The notes under the pieces are model-generated. The model searched no databases and had not been told where the DNA came from. It was given only the letters and a program-made list of their open reading frames with translations. A stretch of 64,000 nucleotides of DNA, taken from Polaribacter sejongensis (GTDB taxonomy: Bacteria > Bacteroidota > Bacteroidia > Flavobacteriales > Flavobacteriaceae). The translations under genes and the position numbers were made by a program. Location: contig NZ_CP150667.1 of assembly GCF_038024065.1 (NCBI RefSeq), positions 1,240,001 to 1,304,000 on the forward strand, in the 5' to 3' direction. Of this stretch, positions 37,136-45,744 are shown in pieces; the first letter of the stretch is position 1; the number at the start of each line of letters is the position of its first letter.

Positions 37136-37147
37136 AAATTAAAAAAA

Positions 37148-37501
37148 ATGTGTCAAAAATCTAGAATAATATCAAGCGTTAAAAACGGAGAAATATCAAT
37201 CTGTGAAAATTGTAAAAACTACAACCTTGTTTTCAATAATATCTTTTTTCAGTTTGATAAAGAACAACTGAATAAGTTTAGAGAATATGTTGCAGAAATA
37301 GATGTTACTTATTGGTTAGACTATAGCGCAAACACAACACAAAAAAGAAAAATACCTGTACCTACTTTTCATCAGAATTTAGTGTTGGTTTTTGACTCTT
37401 ATGAAATTGAAGAATTAAAAATACTTTTAGGCATTAATACAGGTAACAGAAGTAAAATGATAACGACTGCAGACATTGATTATAGTTTAATCTTGAATTA
37501 A
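37148..37501 (+). CDS. small Cys-pair protein (DUF6686-like)
   Basis: A 117-aa cytosolic protein, 12 bases after the PepSY reductase. N-terminal MCQKSRIIS, then ISICENCKNYNLVFNNIFFQF with a C-x-x-C pair; C-terminal part is alpha/beta without a motif I know. It resembles a Bacteroidota family I recall as DUF6686, though that name is uncertain. The Cys residues could bind metal or take part in redox chemistry. Last gene of the operon. Confidence 0.65.
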   Translation: MCQKSRIISSVKNGEISICENCKNYNLVFNNIFFQFDKEQLNKFREYVAEIDVTYWLDYSANTTQKRKIPVPTFHQNLVLVFDSYEIEELKILLGINTGNRSKMITTADIDYSLILN

Positions 37502-37605
37502 AACACGAATTCTAATTCATAAGCAACGGATTCTAAAAGTGATAAAATCAACCTCAACTTCTACGTTACTTTTACAGTGTATTAACACTTAAAAACGTAG
37601 AAATT

Positions 37606-38700
37606 ATGAAAACTATATTAAAAAAATCAGTATTTGCAGCAGGTATTATCTTATTAAGCAGTCCGTTTATTAGTTGTGATAATAAGAAAATAATAAAGGA
37701 AGATAAAGCAATAGTTCTTGCAGAAAAAGTTGCTCCCATTAAAGATGAAACTACTATAAAAATTACTTCTAGAGAACCCATTGTTTTTATTGCAGGTTTT
37801 GACGTAGGAAATGAAACCTATTACACCAACGCTAGAGCTTATTTTGAAGAGAAAAACATCAAAATAATAGACGGACAATATTCTCTAGAAGAAATAATTG
37901 TTTGGCTAAATAAAAATGCCAACAAAAATCCTTACGGAGATGTTCATATTGTAAATAACAGCAATCCGTATAAAGGCATGAATTTAGAAACCATTGTTAA
38001 AGGTGATAAAATTACCGCAGAAACTTTAAGAAAAACGATCACTCAAGGTACTTTACCAACGCTAAAAAATGTAGTTAATAAAGATACTAAAATAGTTTTT
38101 CATGCTTCTGGATTGGTTGAAAATACAGCATTGTTAAAAACGCTAAAAGATGCTTTATCCGCTCCTACATTACCTAAAGTTATTGCGTCTCCTTATTACA
38201 CCATTTTTAGTGGTAAATTTTCTAACTATTATTTAGCACAACCTTATTATGTATTTTACCCTACAGCTCATTCGCCAGGAAAAATAGATTTATCTAAAGA
38301 GATTGCCAATAAATATCCAGAAGAAAAAGACATTAACTGGTATGATGCTTTAAATAATGAAGAAGAAAGATATGTTGGTGATGCGTATACCTCTCAGTTC
38401 TCTATACCAATTAAATGGGAGTTTGGTTACCACAATACAGATAATGAAATGCCGATATTTACTTCAGAAAAAGAGGTGATCGATTGGATTAAGCAAAACG
38501 AAGAATTAATGGTAGAGATTAATAATTATAACATTCCGTTAGATAAATACAGATGGACATGGAATAGAAAAAACAGCACCTTAATTATTAGAGGTAGAAC
38601 AACGGGTTTGGTGGTGTTAAAACCCTTAATTAAACCGTATGGAGATTTAAAACACATAGAACCAGACACCAATAACAAACGTTTGTATGCTATAAAGTAA
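37606..38700 (+). CDS. lipoprotein of unknown function
   Basis: A 364-aa lipoprotein (lipobox FISC, Cys25). After a linker the sequence reads IVFIAGFDVGNETYYTNARA, then HIVNNSNPYKGM, KIVFHASGLV, WEFGYHNTDNEMP and a closing RGRTTGLVVLKPLIKPYGDL. The pattern of alternating strands and helices suggests an alpha/beta domain, but no family or catalytic motif is recognised. It is separated from the iron operon by 104 bases and from the kinase operon by a cluster of hairpins, so it is probably its own unit. Confidence 0.75.
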   Translation: MKTILKKSVFAAGIILLSSPFISCDNKKIIKEDKAIVLAEKVAPIKDETTIKITSREPIVFIAGFDVGNETYYTNARAYFEEKNIKIIDGQYSLEEIIVWLNKNANKNPYGDVHIVNNSNPYKGMNLETIVKGDKITAETLRKTITQGTLPTLKNVVNKDTKIVFHASGLVENTALLKTLKDALSAPTLPKVIASPYYTIFSGKFSNYYLAQPYYVFYPTAHSPGKIDLSKEIANKYPEEKDINWYDALNNEEERYVGDAYTSQFSIPIKWEFGYHNTDNEMPIFTSEKEVIDWIKQNEELMVEINNYNIPLDKYRWTWNRKNSTLIIRGRTTGLVVLKPLIKPYGDLKHIEPDTNNKRLYAIK

Positions 38701-38719
38701 ATTGAAATAGAAATTGTGA

Positions 38720-38755
38720 AATACAGCGTTTTTAAAAATATAAAAACGTTGTATT
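38720..38755. repeat. hairpin 1 after the lipoprotein gene
   Basis: Arms AATACAGCGTTTTTA and TAAAAACGTTGTATT pair over 15 positions with one G-U, loop of 6. No T tract follows. Confidence 0.7.
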
Positions 38756-38758
38756 TAG

Positions 38759-38783
38759 GTTCCCATTTTCACGGGAATGACAA
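38759..38783. repeat. short TTCCC/GGGAA dispersed repeat
   Basis: TTCCCATTTTCACGGGAATGAC forms a 5-bp stem. It resembles a dispersed flavobacterial repeat. Confidence 0.4.
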
Positions 38784-38794
38784 TTTTAAAGGGT

Positions 38795-38822
38795 TTGAGG
38801 TAAAAACCTCAAGATTTTTTTA
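38795..38822 (+). terminator. intrinsic terminator
   Basis: TTGAGGT AAAA ACCTCAA then GA and a run of eight T; the best terminator for the 37606-38700 lipoprotein gene. Confidence 0.8.
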
Positions 38823-38829
38823 ATTAATA

Positions 38830-38872
38830 AACGCCATTACACAAAACTAAAAATGAGGTAATGGCGTTTTAA
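38830..38872. terminator. second terminator-like hairpin
   Basis: AAACGCCATTAC ... GTAATGGCGTTT, a 12-bp perfect stem with an 18-base loop, then TAATT, just before the kinase operon. Confidence 0.6.
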
Positions 38873-38883
38873 TTAGTAAGTTT

Positions 38884-40911
38884 GTGATTATGAAAATATT
38901 TTTTGAAATTTTAAATTCATTAAGTCATTATGTAAATGGTATGCCTAAGAACCGACTGAGTTTATTGTTTTTTCTTTTTTTTATTCTGATAAACCAAACA
39001 TACTCACAAAACCTACAGCTACAAAATTTTTCTATTTCTGATGGATTACCATCTACTACTATAAATGATATTCAGCAAGACCAAATAGGTTATTTATGGC
39101 TGGCAACAGATAAAGGTTATTCCAAATTTGACGGTGTAAATTTCACTAACTACAAACAAGAAAATGCAAATTGTATTTTTATTGAAAAGGATAAAATTTA
39201 TATCGGTTTAAAAAACGGACTTCTGGTTTTACAGCACAATAAATCTAACTTTTTTGAAAGTAAAGAAATTCTAAAAATAAAATCTATTGGCAATAAAATT
39301 ATCTTAGCCACTATACAAGGTGTTTGCGAATTAAAAGAAGACACAATACAGCCTTTAGAAATACAGCACCAAATAGATTTCTCTATAATTCATGATATTA
39401 TTTCCTTTAAAGACATTATTTACATAGCTTCTATAAAAGGCTTATGGAGTATAGATAAACTATACAAACCTTTAAAAATGGATAAACTTATAGAAGAGAA
39501 TACCACTTCCCTTTTAATAAGCAGCAATCAATTAATTGCAGCAACAGAAATTCAAGGATTAAAAATTATTGATGATCATACTGTTTTAAAAAACATCGCA
39601 ACAATAGAAAATATTTCTTCCATAAAAAGAGTAAAAGATGAAATTTGGGTGGCTTCTAAAAAAAATGGGTTAGAAATTTTAGATGCCAACACCTACATTT
39701 TTAAAAGGAAAATAAACAAATACAATGCATTTATTTCCAGCCAAATAAACACTGTTTTTAAAGACAAGCAAAACTCAATTTGGATTGGTAGTTCAAACAA
39801 AGGTTTATACAAATACAATTCTACAACAGAAACGGCTAACCCCAAACTCTTTATTGAAAATATTGCGGTTAATTATAAATCAATAGACTCTTTAAACATA
39901 AATAAACTAGCCTTAAAACCAAATGAAAATAACATTTCGTTTTCTTTTAAAACAATCGATTTAAAGAACCCTAAAAACATCGAATACCGTTATCAACTAA
40001 ATAATGACTTTACGCCTTGGAGTCCTCAAAATAAAGTTGATTTCGCAAATTTAAAGGCAGGAAATTATCAATTTACAGTTCAGTCTAAAGAAGGTAGTTT
40101 GCTTAGTAAAAAAATATCTTTTTCTTTTTTTATTGACACTCCTATTTATCAAAAAGCATGGTTTATAATATTATGTGGAGCAATTTTATGTCTGCTTTTA
40201 GCGCTTTTTGTTGAGCTACATATAAGAAAACTGAATAAAAAAAATCAGCAAAAAATTGATACTTTAAAAGTAGAAAATCATTTACTGACTTTAGAACAGA
40301 AAGCATTGCAGTTGCAAATGAATCCGCATTTTATTTTTAATGTTTTAAACGGAATAAAAGCACTTGGTAATGCTGGAAATTCTAAAGAATTAAATAAAAC
40401 TATTTCACAATTTTCGGTACTTTTAAGAAGTGTTTTAAACAACTCTCGTTTAGAAGAAATTAGCTTACAAGAAGAAATAGATACCTTAAAAAACTATTTA
40501 GATTTAGAACAAAAAATGAATTCAATGTCTTTTAAGTACACTATTGAAACTTCTTTAAATAATATTGATTCAGAAGAAATTTTAATTCCGCCAATGTTAT
40601 TGCAACCCTTTGTAGAAAATTGTATTAAGCATGCTTTTCAGCCTAATAAAACAGCTGCAAAAATCAAACTTCTTTTTGAAGTTAGAAATAGATTCTTGCA
40701 TTTTACCATAGAAGATAATGGGATTGGTTTTCATCAATCTAAAAAAGAAAAAGTAAAATCGAATCATCAATCTGTGGCTTTAGAAGTTACCAAAGAACGA
40801 ATTCAGCATTTATCAAAATACAACTCATTTTCTATTGAAGAAATAAAAGACAAAAATGAAATAAAAGGAACCAAAGTTGGATTTAAAATTCCTTTAAAAA
40901 CAGATTATTAA
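38884..40911 (+). CDS. LytS-type sensor histidine kinase with propeller sensor domain
   Basis: A 675-aa membrane kinase. The likely signal peptide begins at the Met at 38941 (MPKNRLSLLFFLFF), so that may be the true start. The periplasmic part (to about residue 420) has two-component-regulator propeller repeats (QQDQIGYLWLATDKGYSKFD; KDKQNSIWIGSSNKGLYKYN) followed by a Y_Y_Y-like beta domain. One transmembrane helix at about 425-447, then the LytS-type His_kinase core with phospho-acceptor His in MNPHFIFNVLN and HATPase motifs PPMLLQPFVENCIKHAF and EDNGIGF. The propeller is short compared with hybrid two-component systems. Cognate LytTR regulator is two genes downstream. Confidence 0.88.
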   Translation: MIMKIFFEILNSLSHYVNGMPKNRLSLLFFLFFILINQTYSQNLQLQNFSISDGLPSTTINDIQQDQIGYLWLATDKGYSKFDGVNFTNYKQENANCIFIEKDKIYIGLKNGLLVLQHNKSNFFESKEILKIKSIGNKIILATIQGVCELKEDTIQPLEIQHQIDFSIIHDIISFKDIIYIASIKGLWSIDKLYKPLKMDKLIEENTTSLLISSNQLIAATEIQGLKIIDDHTVLKNIATIENISSIKRVKDEIWVASKKNGLEILDANTYIFKRKINKYNAFISSQINTVFKDKQNSIWIGSSNKGLYKYNSTTETANPKLFIENIAVNYKSIDSLNINKLALKPNENNISFSFKTIDLKNPKNIEYRYQLNNDFTPWSPQNKVDFANLKAGNYQFTVQSKEGSLLSKKISFSFFIDTPIYQKAWFIILCGAILCLLLALFVELHIRKLNKKNQQKIDTLKVENHLLTLEQKALQLQMNPHFIFNVLNGIKALGNAGNSKELNKTISQFSVLLRSVLNNSRLEEISLQEEIDTLKNYLDLEQKMNSMSFKYTIETSLNNIDSEEILIPPMLLQPFVENCIKHAFQPNKTAAKIKLLFEVRNRFLHFTIEDNGIGFHQSKKEKVKSNHQSVALEVTKERIQHLSKYNSFSIEEIKDKNEIKGTKVGFKIPLKTDY

Positions 40912-40915
40912 AAAA

Positions 40916-41761
40916 ATGGAAAGAAGAAAATTTATAAAAAACACTTTACTTACAGGAGTTGGAGCAAGTATTGTGGGTGGACTTTATTCTTGGCAAATAG
41001 AACCTTTTTGGCTTGAATTTGTAAACATAAAAATGCCTATAAAGAATTTACCAAAAAACTTAATAGGGAAAACGTTAATGCAAATTAGCGATATACATGT
41101 TGGTAATAAATTTGACTATAAATACATTATCGAATCTTTTAAAAAAGCACAACTTTATAATCCAGATTTTGTTGTATACACAGGGGATTTTGTTTCTTAT
41201 GAAACACCAGAACAATTTGATCAATTAGAAGAAGTGTTTAAATATGCCGTAAACGGAAAACTAGGAACTGCAGGCGTTTTAGGAAATCATGACTATGGTA
41301 TTAATTGGCTAGAACCAAAAGTTGCAGATACTATATCTAATATTTTAGATAGAGAGAACATTACTATCCTAAGAAACGATGAAGTTAGTTTTAATGGTTT
41401 AAATTTTCTTGGGATTGATGATTATTGGGGTTCTAATTTTAATCCTGTAAATATTATGAATAAATACGATGCTAAAAAAGCAAATGTAGTTCTATGCCAT
41501 AACCCAGATGTTTGCGACTTAAATGTTTGGAATAATTATAAAGGATGGATTTTATCTGGACATACACATGGCGGACAAGTAAAACCACCATTTTTACCCC
41601 CACCTATTCTTCCTGTTAAAAACAAAAGATACTCTTCTGGAGAATTTGACCTATATGATGGTAGAACCTTATATATAAATAGAGCACTCGGTAACTTACA
41701 CCAAGTAAGATTAAATGTAAGACCAGAAATAACTATTTTTGAATTAGAAGAAGAAGTATAA
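40916..41761 (+). CDS. Tat-exported metallophosphoesterase
   Basis: A 281-aa calcineurin-like phosphoesterase. The N terminus MERRKFIKNTLLTGVGAS is a twin-arginine signal or membrane anchor (R3-R4). The dimetal site is complete: D59-x-H61 (ISDIH), D91 (TGD), N124-H125 (GNHD), H216-x-H218 (SGHTHGG). The family (YkuE/YaeI-like) includes enzymes acting on phospholipid-type or nucleotide phosphodiesters; the substrate here is unknown. It lies 4 bases after the kinase gene and 1 base before the regulator gene, so all three are surely co-transcribed, which places this enzyme inside a signalling operon. Confidence 0.87.
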   Translation: MERRKFIKNTLLTGVGASIVGGLYSWQIEPFWLEFVNIKMPIKNLPKNLIGKTLMQISDIHVGNKFDYKYIIESFKKAQLYNPDFVVYTGDFVSYETPEQFDQLEEVFKYAVNGKLGTAGVLGNHDYGINWLEPKVADTISNILDRENITILRNDEVSFNGLNFLGIDDYWGSNFNPVNIMNKYDAKKANVVLCHNPDVCDLNVWNNYKGWILSGHTHGGQVKPPFLPPPILPVKNKRYSSGEFDLYDGRTLYINRALGNLHQVRLNVRPEITIFELEEEV

Positions 41762-41762
41762 T

Positions 41763-42512
41763 ATGAAAGAACTAACCGCAATTTTAGTAGATGATATGCC
41801 TGTAGCATTGGAAATGTTAGCAACTGATGTTTCTAACAATCATCCAGAGATTAAAATTATTGGAAAAGCAAAATCGGTTGTAGAAGCTGCAAAATTGTTA
41901 CGCAAACAACAACCCGATATTTTGTTTTTAGATATTATGTTAGGAGACGGAACAGGTTTTGATATTCTTGAAATTTTTCCTGATTTAAAGTCGAAAATTA
42001 TCTTTGTTACTGCGAGTGATGCTTTTGCTATTAAAGCATTTAAGTTTGCAGCAATCGATTATATCTTAAAACCGTATTCCGATGAAGACTTGGCTATTTC
42101 AATAGAAAAAGCGCAAAGCCAAATTCAGCCAGATAAAGAACAACTACATGTTTTGCAAGAAGCTGTAACTGCACCTAATAATAAGCCTAATAAAATATCT
42201 TTACATACTTCAGAAAAAATAATTGTTGTAAATATTGAAAATATAATCCGTTGTAAGTCTGATAATAATTACACTACCTTTTATTTTAAAGACAATTCAA
42301 AAATACTCGTTTCTAAAACATTAAAATATTATGCAGATATGTTAAAGGAAGTCGGTTTTTTAAGAGTACACCAAAGTCATTTAGTAAATACTACCTTTAT
42401 TAAAGAGTTTATAAAATCTGATGGTGGTTATCTAATGCTTACAGAGGGATCTAATATTCCGGTTTCAGTAAGAAAACGAACTGAAGTACTGGAAGTGCTA
42501 AATTCTTTCTAA
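41763..42512 (+). CDS. LytTR-family response regulator
   Basis: A 249-aa regulator. Receiver domain about 5-125: acidic pair in LVDDMP, phospho-acceptor D57 (ILFLDIM), Thr in FVTASD and Lys in YILKPY. LytTR DNA-binding domain about 145-248 (ENIIRCKSDNNYTTFYF, VHQSHLVNTTFIKEF). It is the natural partner of the LytS-type kinase two genes upstream. Targets unknown; LytTR regulators often control neighbouring or envelope genes. Confidence 0.9.
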   Translation: MKELTAILVDDMPVALEMLATDVSNNHPEIKIIGKAKSVVEAAKLLRKQQPDILFLDIMLGDGTGFDILEIFPDLKSKIIFVTASDAFAIKAFKFAAIDYILKPYSDEDLAISIEKAQSQIQPDKEQLHVLQEAVTAPNNKPNKISLHTSEKIIVVNIENIIRCKSDNNYTTFYFKDNSKILVSKTLKYYADMLKEVGFLRVHQSHLVNTTFIKEFIKSDGGYLMLTEGSNIPVSVRKRTEVLEVLNSF

Positions 42513-42610
42513 AAGAGCTAATAAGGATTGTTTATTGCTATTTCAGTAAACCAGTAAACTTTAAGATAAATAAAAGAAATTAAACAAGATATATAGAAGA
42601 AGTACTTAAG

Positions 42611-42694
42611 TGCGCACGAGAAGATTCGAACTTCCACGTTCTTGCGAACACAGCCCCCTCAAGGCTGCGCGTCTACCAATTTCGCCACGTGCGC
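42611..42694 (-). tRNA. tRNA-Leu (anticodon GAG)
   Basis: 84-nt gene with a 7-bp acceptor stem GCGCACG/CGTGCGC, discriminator A, anticodon stem CAGCC/GGCTG around TTGAGGG (GAG), a long variable arm (class II) and T-loop TTCGAAT. CCA is not encoded. It follows the tRNA-Lys gene in one unit. Confidence 0.95.
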
Positions 42695-42742
42695 ATTTGT
42701 ATAAAGCAAAAATGTTAAGCATATTGCTTAACATTTTCTTTG

Positions 42743-42815
42743 TGACCGGGCTGGGGCTCGAACCCAGGACCCTCTCCTTAAAAGGGAGATGCTCTACCAA
42801 CTGAGCTACCAGGTC
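42743..42815 (-). tRNA. tRNA-Lys (anticodon TTT)
   Basis: 73-nt gene: acceptor GACCTGG/CCCGGTC with one weak pair, D-arm AGCTCAGTTGGTAGAGC, anticodon stem TCTCC/GGAGA with loop CTTTTAA, T-loop TTCGAGC, discriminator A. Upstream member of the Lys-Leu pair. Confidence 0.95.
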
Positions 42816-42833
42816 TTTTTTGTAAACCGGTTG

Positions 42834-42841
42834 CAAATATA
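42834..42841 (-). promoter_or_regulatory. -7 box (TATATTTG) of the tRNA-Lys/Leu unit
   Basis: Exact TAnnTTTG match 18 bases before the mature tRNA-Lys 5' end. Confidence 0.6.
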
Positions 42842-42912
42842 CTATCAAACATTGGAATAATAAGCATTAAATTGATTTTTTTTTATAGATATTTGCATAA
42901 AAACACAAATAG

Positions 42913-43428
42913 ATGAAAATAGTACTTTTAGGTTATATGGCTTCAGGAAAATCTAGTATTGGTAAACGTCTTTCTAAAAAGCTGTCAATGAATTTTTTAG
43001 ACTTAGATGATTACATTATTGAAAAAGAAAAAATGTCTATTTCTGAAATATTCAAAACCAAAGGAGAAGTCTATTTTAGGTTGATAGAAAACAAATATTT
43101 GAAAGAAATTCTAGCAAAAGACAAAGATTTTATCCTTGCTTTAGGTGGCGGAACACCTTGTTATGCAAATAATATGGAAGAAATTAATAATTCTGATGCT
43201 AAATCGATCTATTTACAAGGTAGCACCGCTACAATGATAGAGAGACTAATAAGAAAAAAAGCTAAAAGACCATTAATAGCTTCTTTAGGAGATGATCAAA
43301 TTCCAGAATTTGTTGCAAAGCACCTTTTTGAAAGACGTCCTTTTTATGAACAAGCAAAGACTATTGTAAAAATAGACAATAAAACTAAAGCAGAAGTTGC
43401 AGAAGAATTGGAAAACTTATTAAGCTAA
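42913..43428 (+). CDS. aroK: shikimate kinase
   Basis: A 171-aa P-loop kinase that phosphorylates shikimate at O3 with ATP in chorismate synthesis. Walker A GYMASGKSSIG (7-17), shikimate-binding DLDDYI and GEVYFRLIE (Arg in YFR), and GGGTPCY are all present, as is the lid RPL region. Normal length. The last 9 bases overlap the convergent PRTase gene. Single gene with its start about 70 bases from the tRNA promoter on the other strand. Confidence 0.93.
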   Translation: MKIVLLGYMASGKSSIGKRLSKKLSMNFLDLDDYIIEKEKMSISEIFKTKGEVYFRLIENKYLKEILAKDKDFILALGGGTPCYANNMEEINNSDAKSIYLQGSTATMIERLIRKKAKRPLIASLGDDQIPEFVAKHLFERRPFYEQAKTIVKIDNKTKAEVAEELENLLS

Positions 43429-43923
43429 ATAAGCAATTGCTTCTTTTGCAGAAAACTCTACTTGTATATGTTCTTTTATAGAAGTAGACAGAGAAATTCC
43501 TTTAAAATCTGCCTTAACAGGATATTTTTTATGATTTCTATTTACCAATACAGCTGTTTTAAACCTCTTTAAAGGAACGTCTAAAAAGTGCTTAATTCCG
43601 TAAATTAGCGTAGTTCCAGAGCTTAAAACATCATCAACTAAAACCAAAGATTTATTTTTATAATCTTCAACATTTAGAGAAGTGGTAATAGGTTTTAAAG
43701 GATTTTTTTTATCAATATTAACCTTACAAAGAGTTACTTTTAAAGGTGATATTTCTTGTAAAACTTCCATTAATTTTTCAGCAAAAATAAAGCCATTACC
43801 TACAATACCAGCAAGAATAACTTCTTTCTCCGAACTATTTGTTTCATAAATCTGATACGCAATTCTTCTTATTTTTTGAGAAATTTGCAATTGATTTAAT
43901 ATAATGCTACCTGATGTTGTCAT
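43420..43923 (-). CDS. phosphoribosyltransferase-family protein
   Basis: A 167-aa type I PRTase-fold protein. The PRPP-binding motif LVLVDDVLSSGTTL is intact, and AGIVGNGFIFA forms the first loop. Shape and length resemble PyrR-like uracil PRTase/regulators, but the hood that fixes base specificity is not recognisable, so substrate is open. Its start overlaps the S4-domain gene by 4 bases (ATGA), giving a two-gene minus-strand operon. Confidence 0.85.
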   Translation of the reverse strand: MTTSGSIILNQLQISQKIRRIAYQIYETNSSEKEVILAGIVGNGFIFAEKLMEVLQEISPLKVTLCKVNIDKKNPLKPITTSLNVEDYKNKSLVLVDDVLSSGTTLIYGIKHFLDVPLKRFKTAVLVNRNHKKYPVKADFKGISLSTSIKEHIQVEFSAKEAIAYLA

Positions 43924-44300
43924 ATTTCTTCTGTTGTATCTTCTTGATAATCGTCTATATCTCGTCTGTCTTTTTTAGTTGGCCTACCTGTACCCTTTTT
44001 TCTATAGTAGTCTTTAGCGTATTTTAAGAGGTCTGTTTTCTCAAACTCCTCTTTAGGCGTTACATCTTTTCTATAAAGATCTACAATTTTGGCTCCAACC
44101 CTACTTTCCGGTAAATCTAAAACTTTTATTTGATAATTGATTTGATTTTTTCTAACGAATATCAATTCATCTCCAAACACTTCTTTAGAAGGCTTTAAAC
44201 TTTTGTTATCTATCTTAACTTGTCCTTTCTTACAAGCTGTAGAAGCCAAACTTCTTGTTTTAAAAACCCTAATACACCACAAATATTTATCAATTCTCAT
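43920..44300 (-). CDS. S4-domain RNA-binding protein, Hsp15/HslR-like
   Basis: A 126-aa small S4 protein. The S4 domain is at about 1-60 (MRIDKYLWCIRVFKTRSLAS, KKGQVKIDN), and the basic tail with GTGRPTKKDRRDID is typical of the Hsp15-type proteins that bind stalled large ribosomal subunits carrying peptidyl-tRNA. Translationally coupled to the PRTase gene downstream. The link between the two functions is not known. Confidence 0.88.
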   Translation of the reverse strand: MRIDKYLWCIRVFKTRSLASTACKKGQVKIDNKSLKPSKEVFGDELIFVRKNQINYQIKVLDLPESRVGAKIVDLYRKDVTPKEEFEKTDLLKYAKDYYRKKGTGRPTKKDRRDIDDYQEDTTEEI

Positions 44301-44379
44301 AAAAATAATTAAAATACAACGTTTGTCTTTTTACAAAGGTATAAAATTGGTAAATTGCACGCTCTAATTTTAAGATTAA

Positions 44380-45246
44380 ATGAATAAAATAAAAAATATT
44401 TTTGCATTTGCAATTATTTCAATTGCACTATATTCTTGTAGTAACACAAGTTCTGTAGCAGTAGATGATTTTGATTACGAAGCACAAGCTTTAATAGACA
44501 ATGATACTTTAGTTCAGTTTTTAGAAAATCATTATTATGATACTTCTGTAGACTCTGTAAAAGCAATAGTAGCAGGCCAAACACCTCTTTATGAAACAGT
44601 AAGAACCATGGATATTACTGAAAATGATATAGATTATAAACTATATTATTATGTAAATAGCGAAGGCACACCTAATATAGAAAAAGGCTACCCTACAGTA
44701 ATGGATTCTGTTTTTGTAAAGTATTCTGGTCAAAGAATTGTGGCAACAGATAGCATTAGTCCTGTTTTTGACGCTAACGATGGTGTATGGTTTACGCTTA
44801 ATGCTGTTATTAGAGGTTGGTCTCATGGTTTTACGAACTTTAAAGGCGGAGACAATGTAACTGAAAACGGACCTATTACTTATGAAAATGGAGGAAAGGG
44901 TGTTTTATTTATTCCTTCTAGCTTGGGATACGGAAATGTAGGAAGTGGTAGTATTTTAGCAAATGAAAGTATTTTCTTTTATATTGATTTGTTTGATTTT
45001 GTAAAGGATACCGATCATGACAATGATGGAATTCCTTCTATAATGGAAGATCCTGATGGGAATGGAGATCCTAGAGATGATGATACTGATTTAGATGCTG
45101 TTCCTAATTATTTTGATGCTGATGATGATAATGATGGTGTTTCAACTATAAATGAAGATGCAAATGGCGATGGAGATCCTACAAACGATTTTAGCGATCC
45201 TAACAATCCTGACTTACCAGATTACTTAAATCCTGATATTAATTAA
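44380..45246 (+). CDS. FKBP-type peptidyl-prolyl isomerase lipoprotein with calcium-binding tail
   Basis: A 288-aa lipoprotein (lipobox LYSC, Cys20). The FKBP domain spans about 85-210: FVKYSGQRI, FDANDGVWFTL, VIRGWSHGF, GGKGVLFIPSSLGYGNVGSG and NESIFFYIDLFD. The last 75 residues are Asp-rich DxDxDGIP / DADDDNDGVSTINED repeats, like thrombospondin type 3 calcium-binding loops, ending LPDYLNPDIN. FKBP lipoproteins of flavobacteria such as GldI assist gliding and folding of exported proteins; the calcium tail is an unusual addition. Terminator follows. Confidence 0.88.
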   Translation: MNKIKNIFAFAIISIALYSCSNTSSVAVDDFDYEAQALIDNDTLVQFLENHYYDTSVDSVKAIVAGQTPLYETVRTMDITENDIDYKLYYYVNSEGTPNIEKGYPTVMDSVFVKYSGQRIVATDSISPVFDANDGVWFTLNAVIRGWSHGFTNFKGGDNVTENGPITYENGGKGVLFIPSSLGYGNVGSGSILANESIFFYIDLFDFVKDTDHDNDGIPSIMEDPDGNGDPRDDDTDLDAVPNYFDADDDNDGVSTINEDANGDGDPTNDFSDPNNPDLPDYLNPDIN

Positions 45247-45267
45247 GGAATTGAAAAAAAAACAAAG

Positions 45268-45296
45268 AACTCTTAAGAAATTAAGAGTTTTTTTTG
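45268..45296 (+). terminator. terminator of the FKBP lipoprotein gene
   Basis: AACTCTTAA GAAA TTAAGAGTT, a perfect 9-bp stem followed by a run of T. Confidence 0.9.
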
Positions 45297-45744
45297 TCCT
45301 AATTTTTCACTTTTCATCAAAATAACGAGACAAGAAACTTTAAGAAATAGAATCGATAAAAACAACTTAAATAAGCACATTAAAAAAGGTTTCTATAACT
45401 TTGTTCATATATAATCTCATCAATGGAATACAGCGTATTTTAAAGGTCTTCTGATCTAAAAAATGATAGTAATTCTAAAGGTTTACAGCTTTTAAATGAG
45501 TAGAGTTTTACACCAACATTACCATTTAAATCTGTTTTAGATACATTTAGATTAAAACAATATAAACTAACGTTACTAATTACTAAAGTTACAATAAAAC
45601 AGAAATGCACAACTTGTAGCCTAATATCCACTTTATAAAATCGTAGAATAAATAATAATAGAAAGAGGATTCCAATACCTAATAAACATCAAAATGAACC
45701 TCAACAATCCTATTACACTTAGATTAGAAAACAACAGAAAACAA
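45297..45744. other. 450-base stretch with no convincing gene
   Basis: A 63-codon open frame on the minus strand (45440-45631) has no recognisable motif, no promoter box and no partner; I do not accept it as a gene. The region may hold a decayed gene or nothing. Confidence 0.4.

Noticed and set aside
45440..45631. 63-codon minus-strand frame in the 45.3-45.7 kb gap
   Set aside because: No motif, no promoter box and unconvincing composition; length is within chance for a gap of this size.
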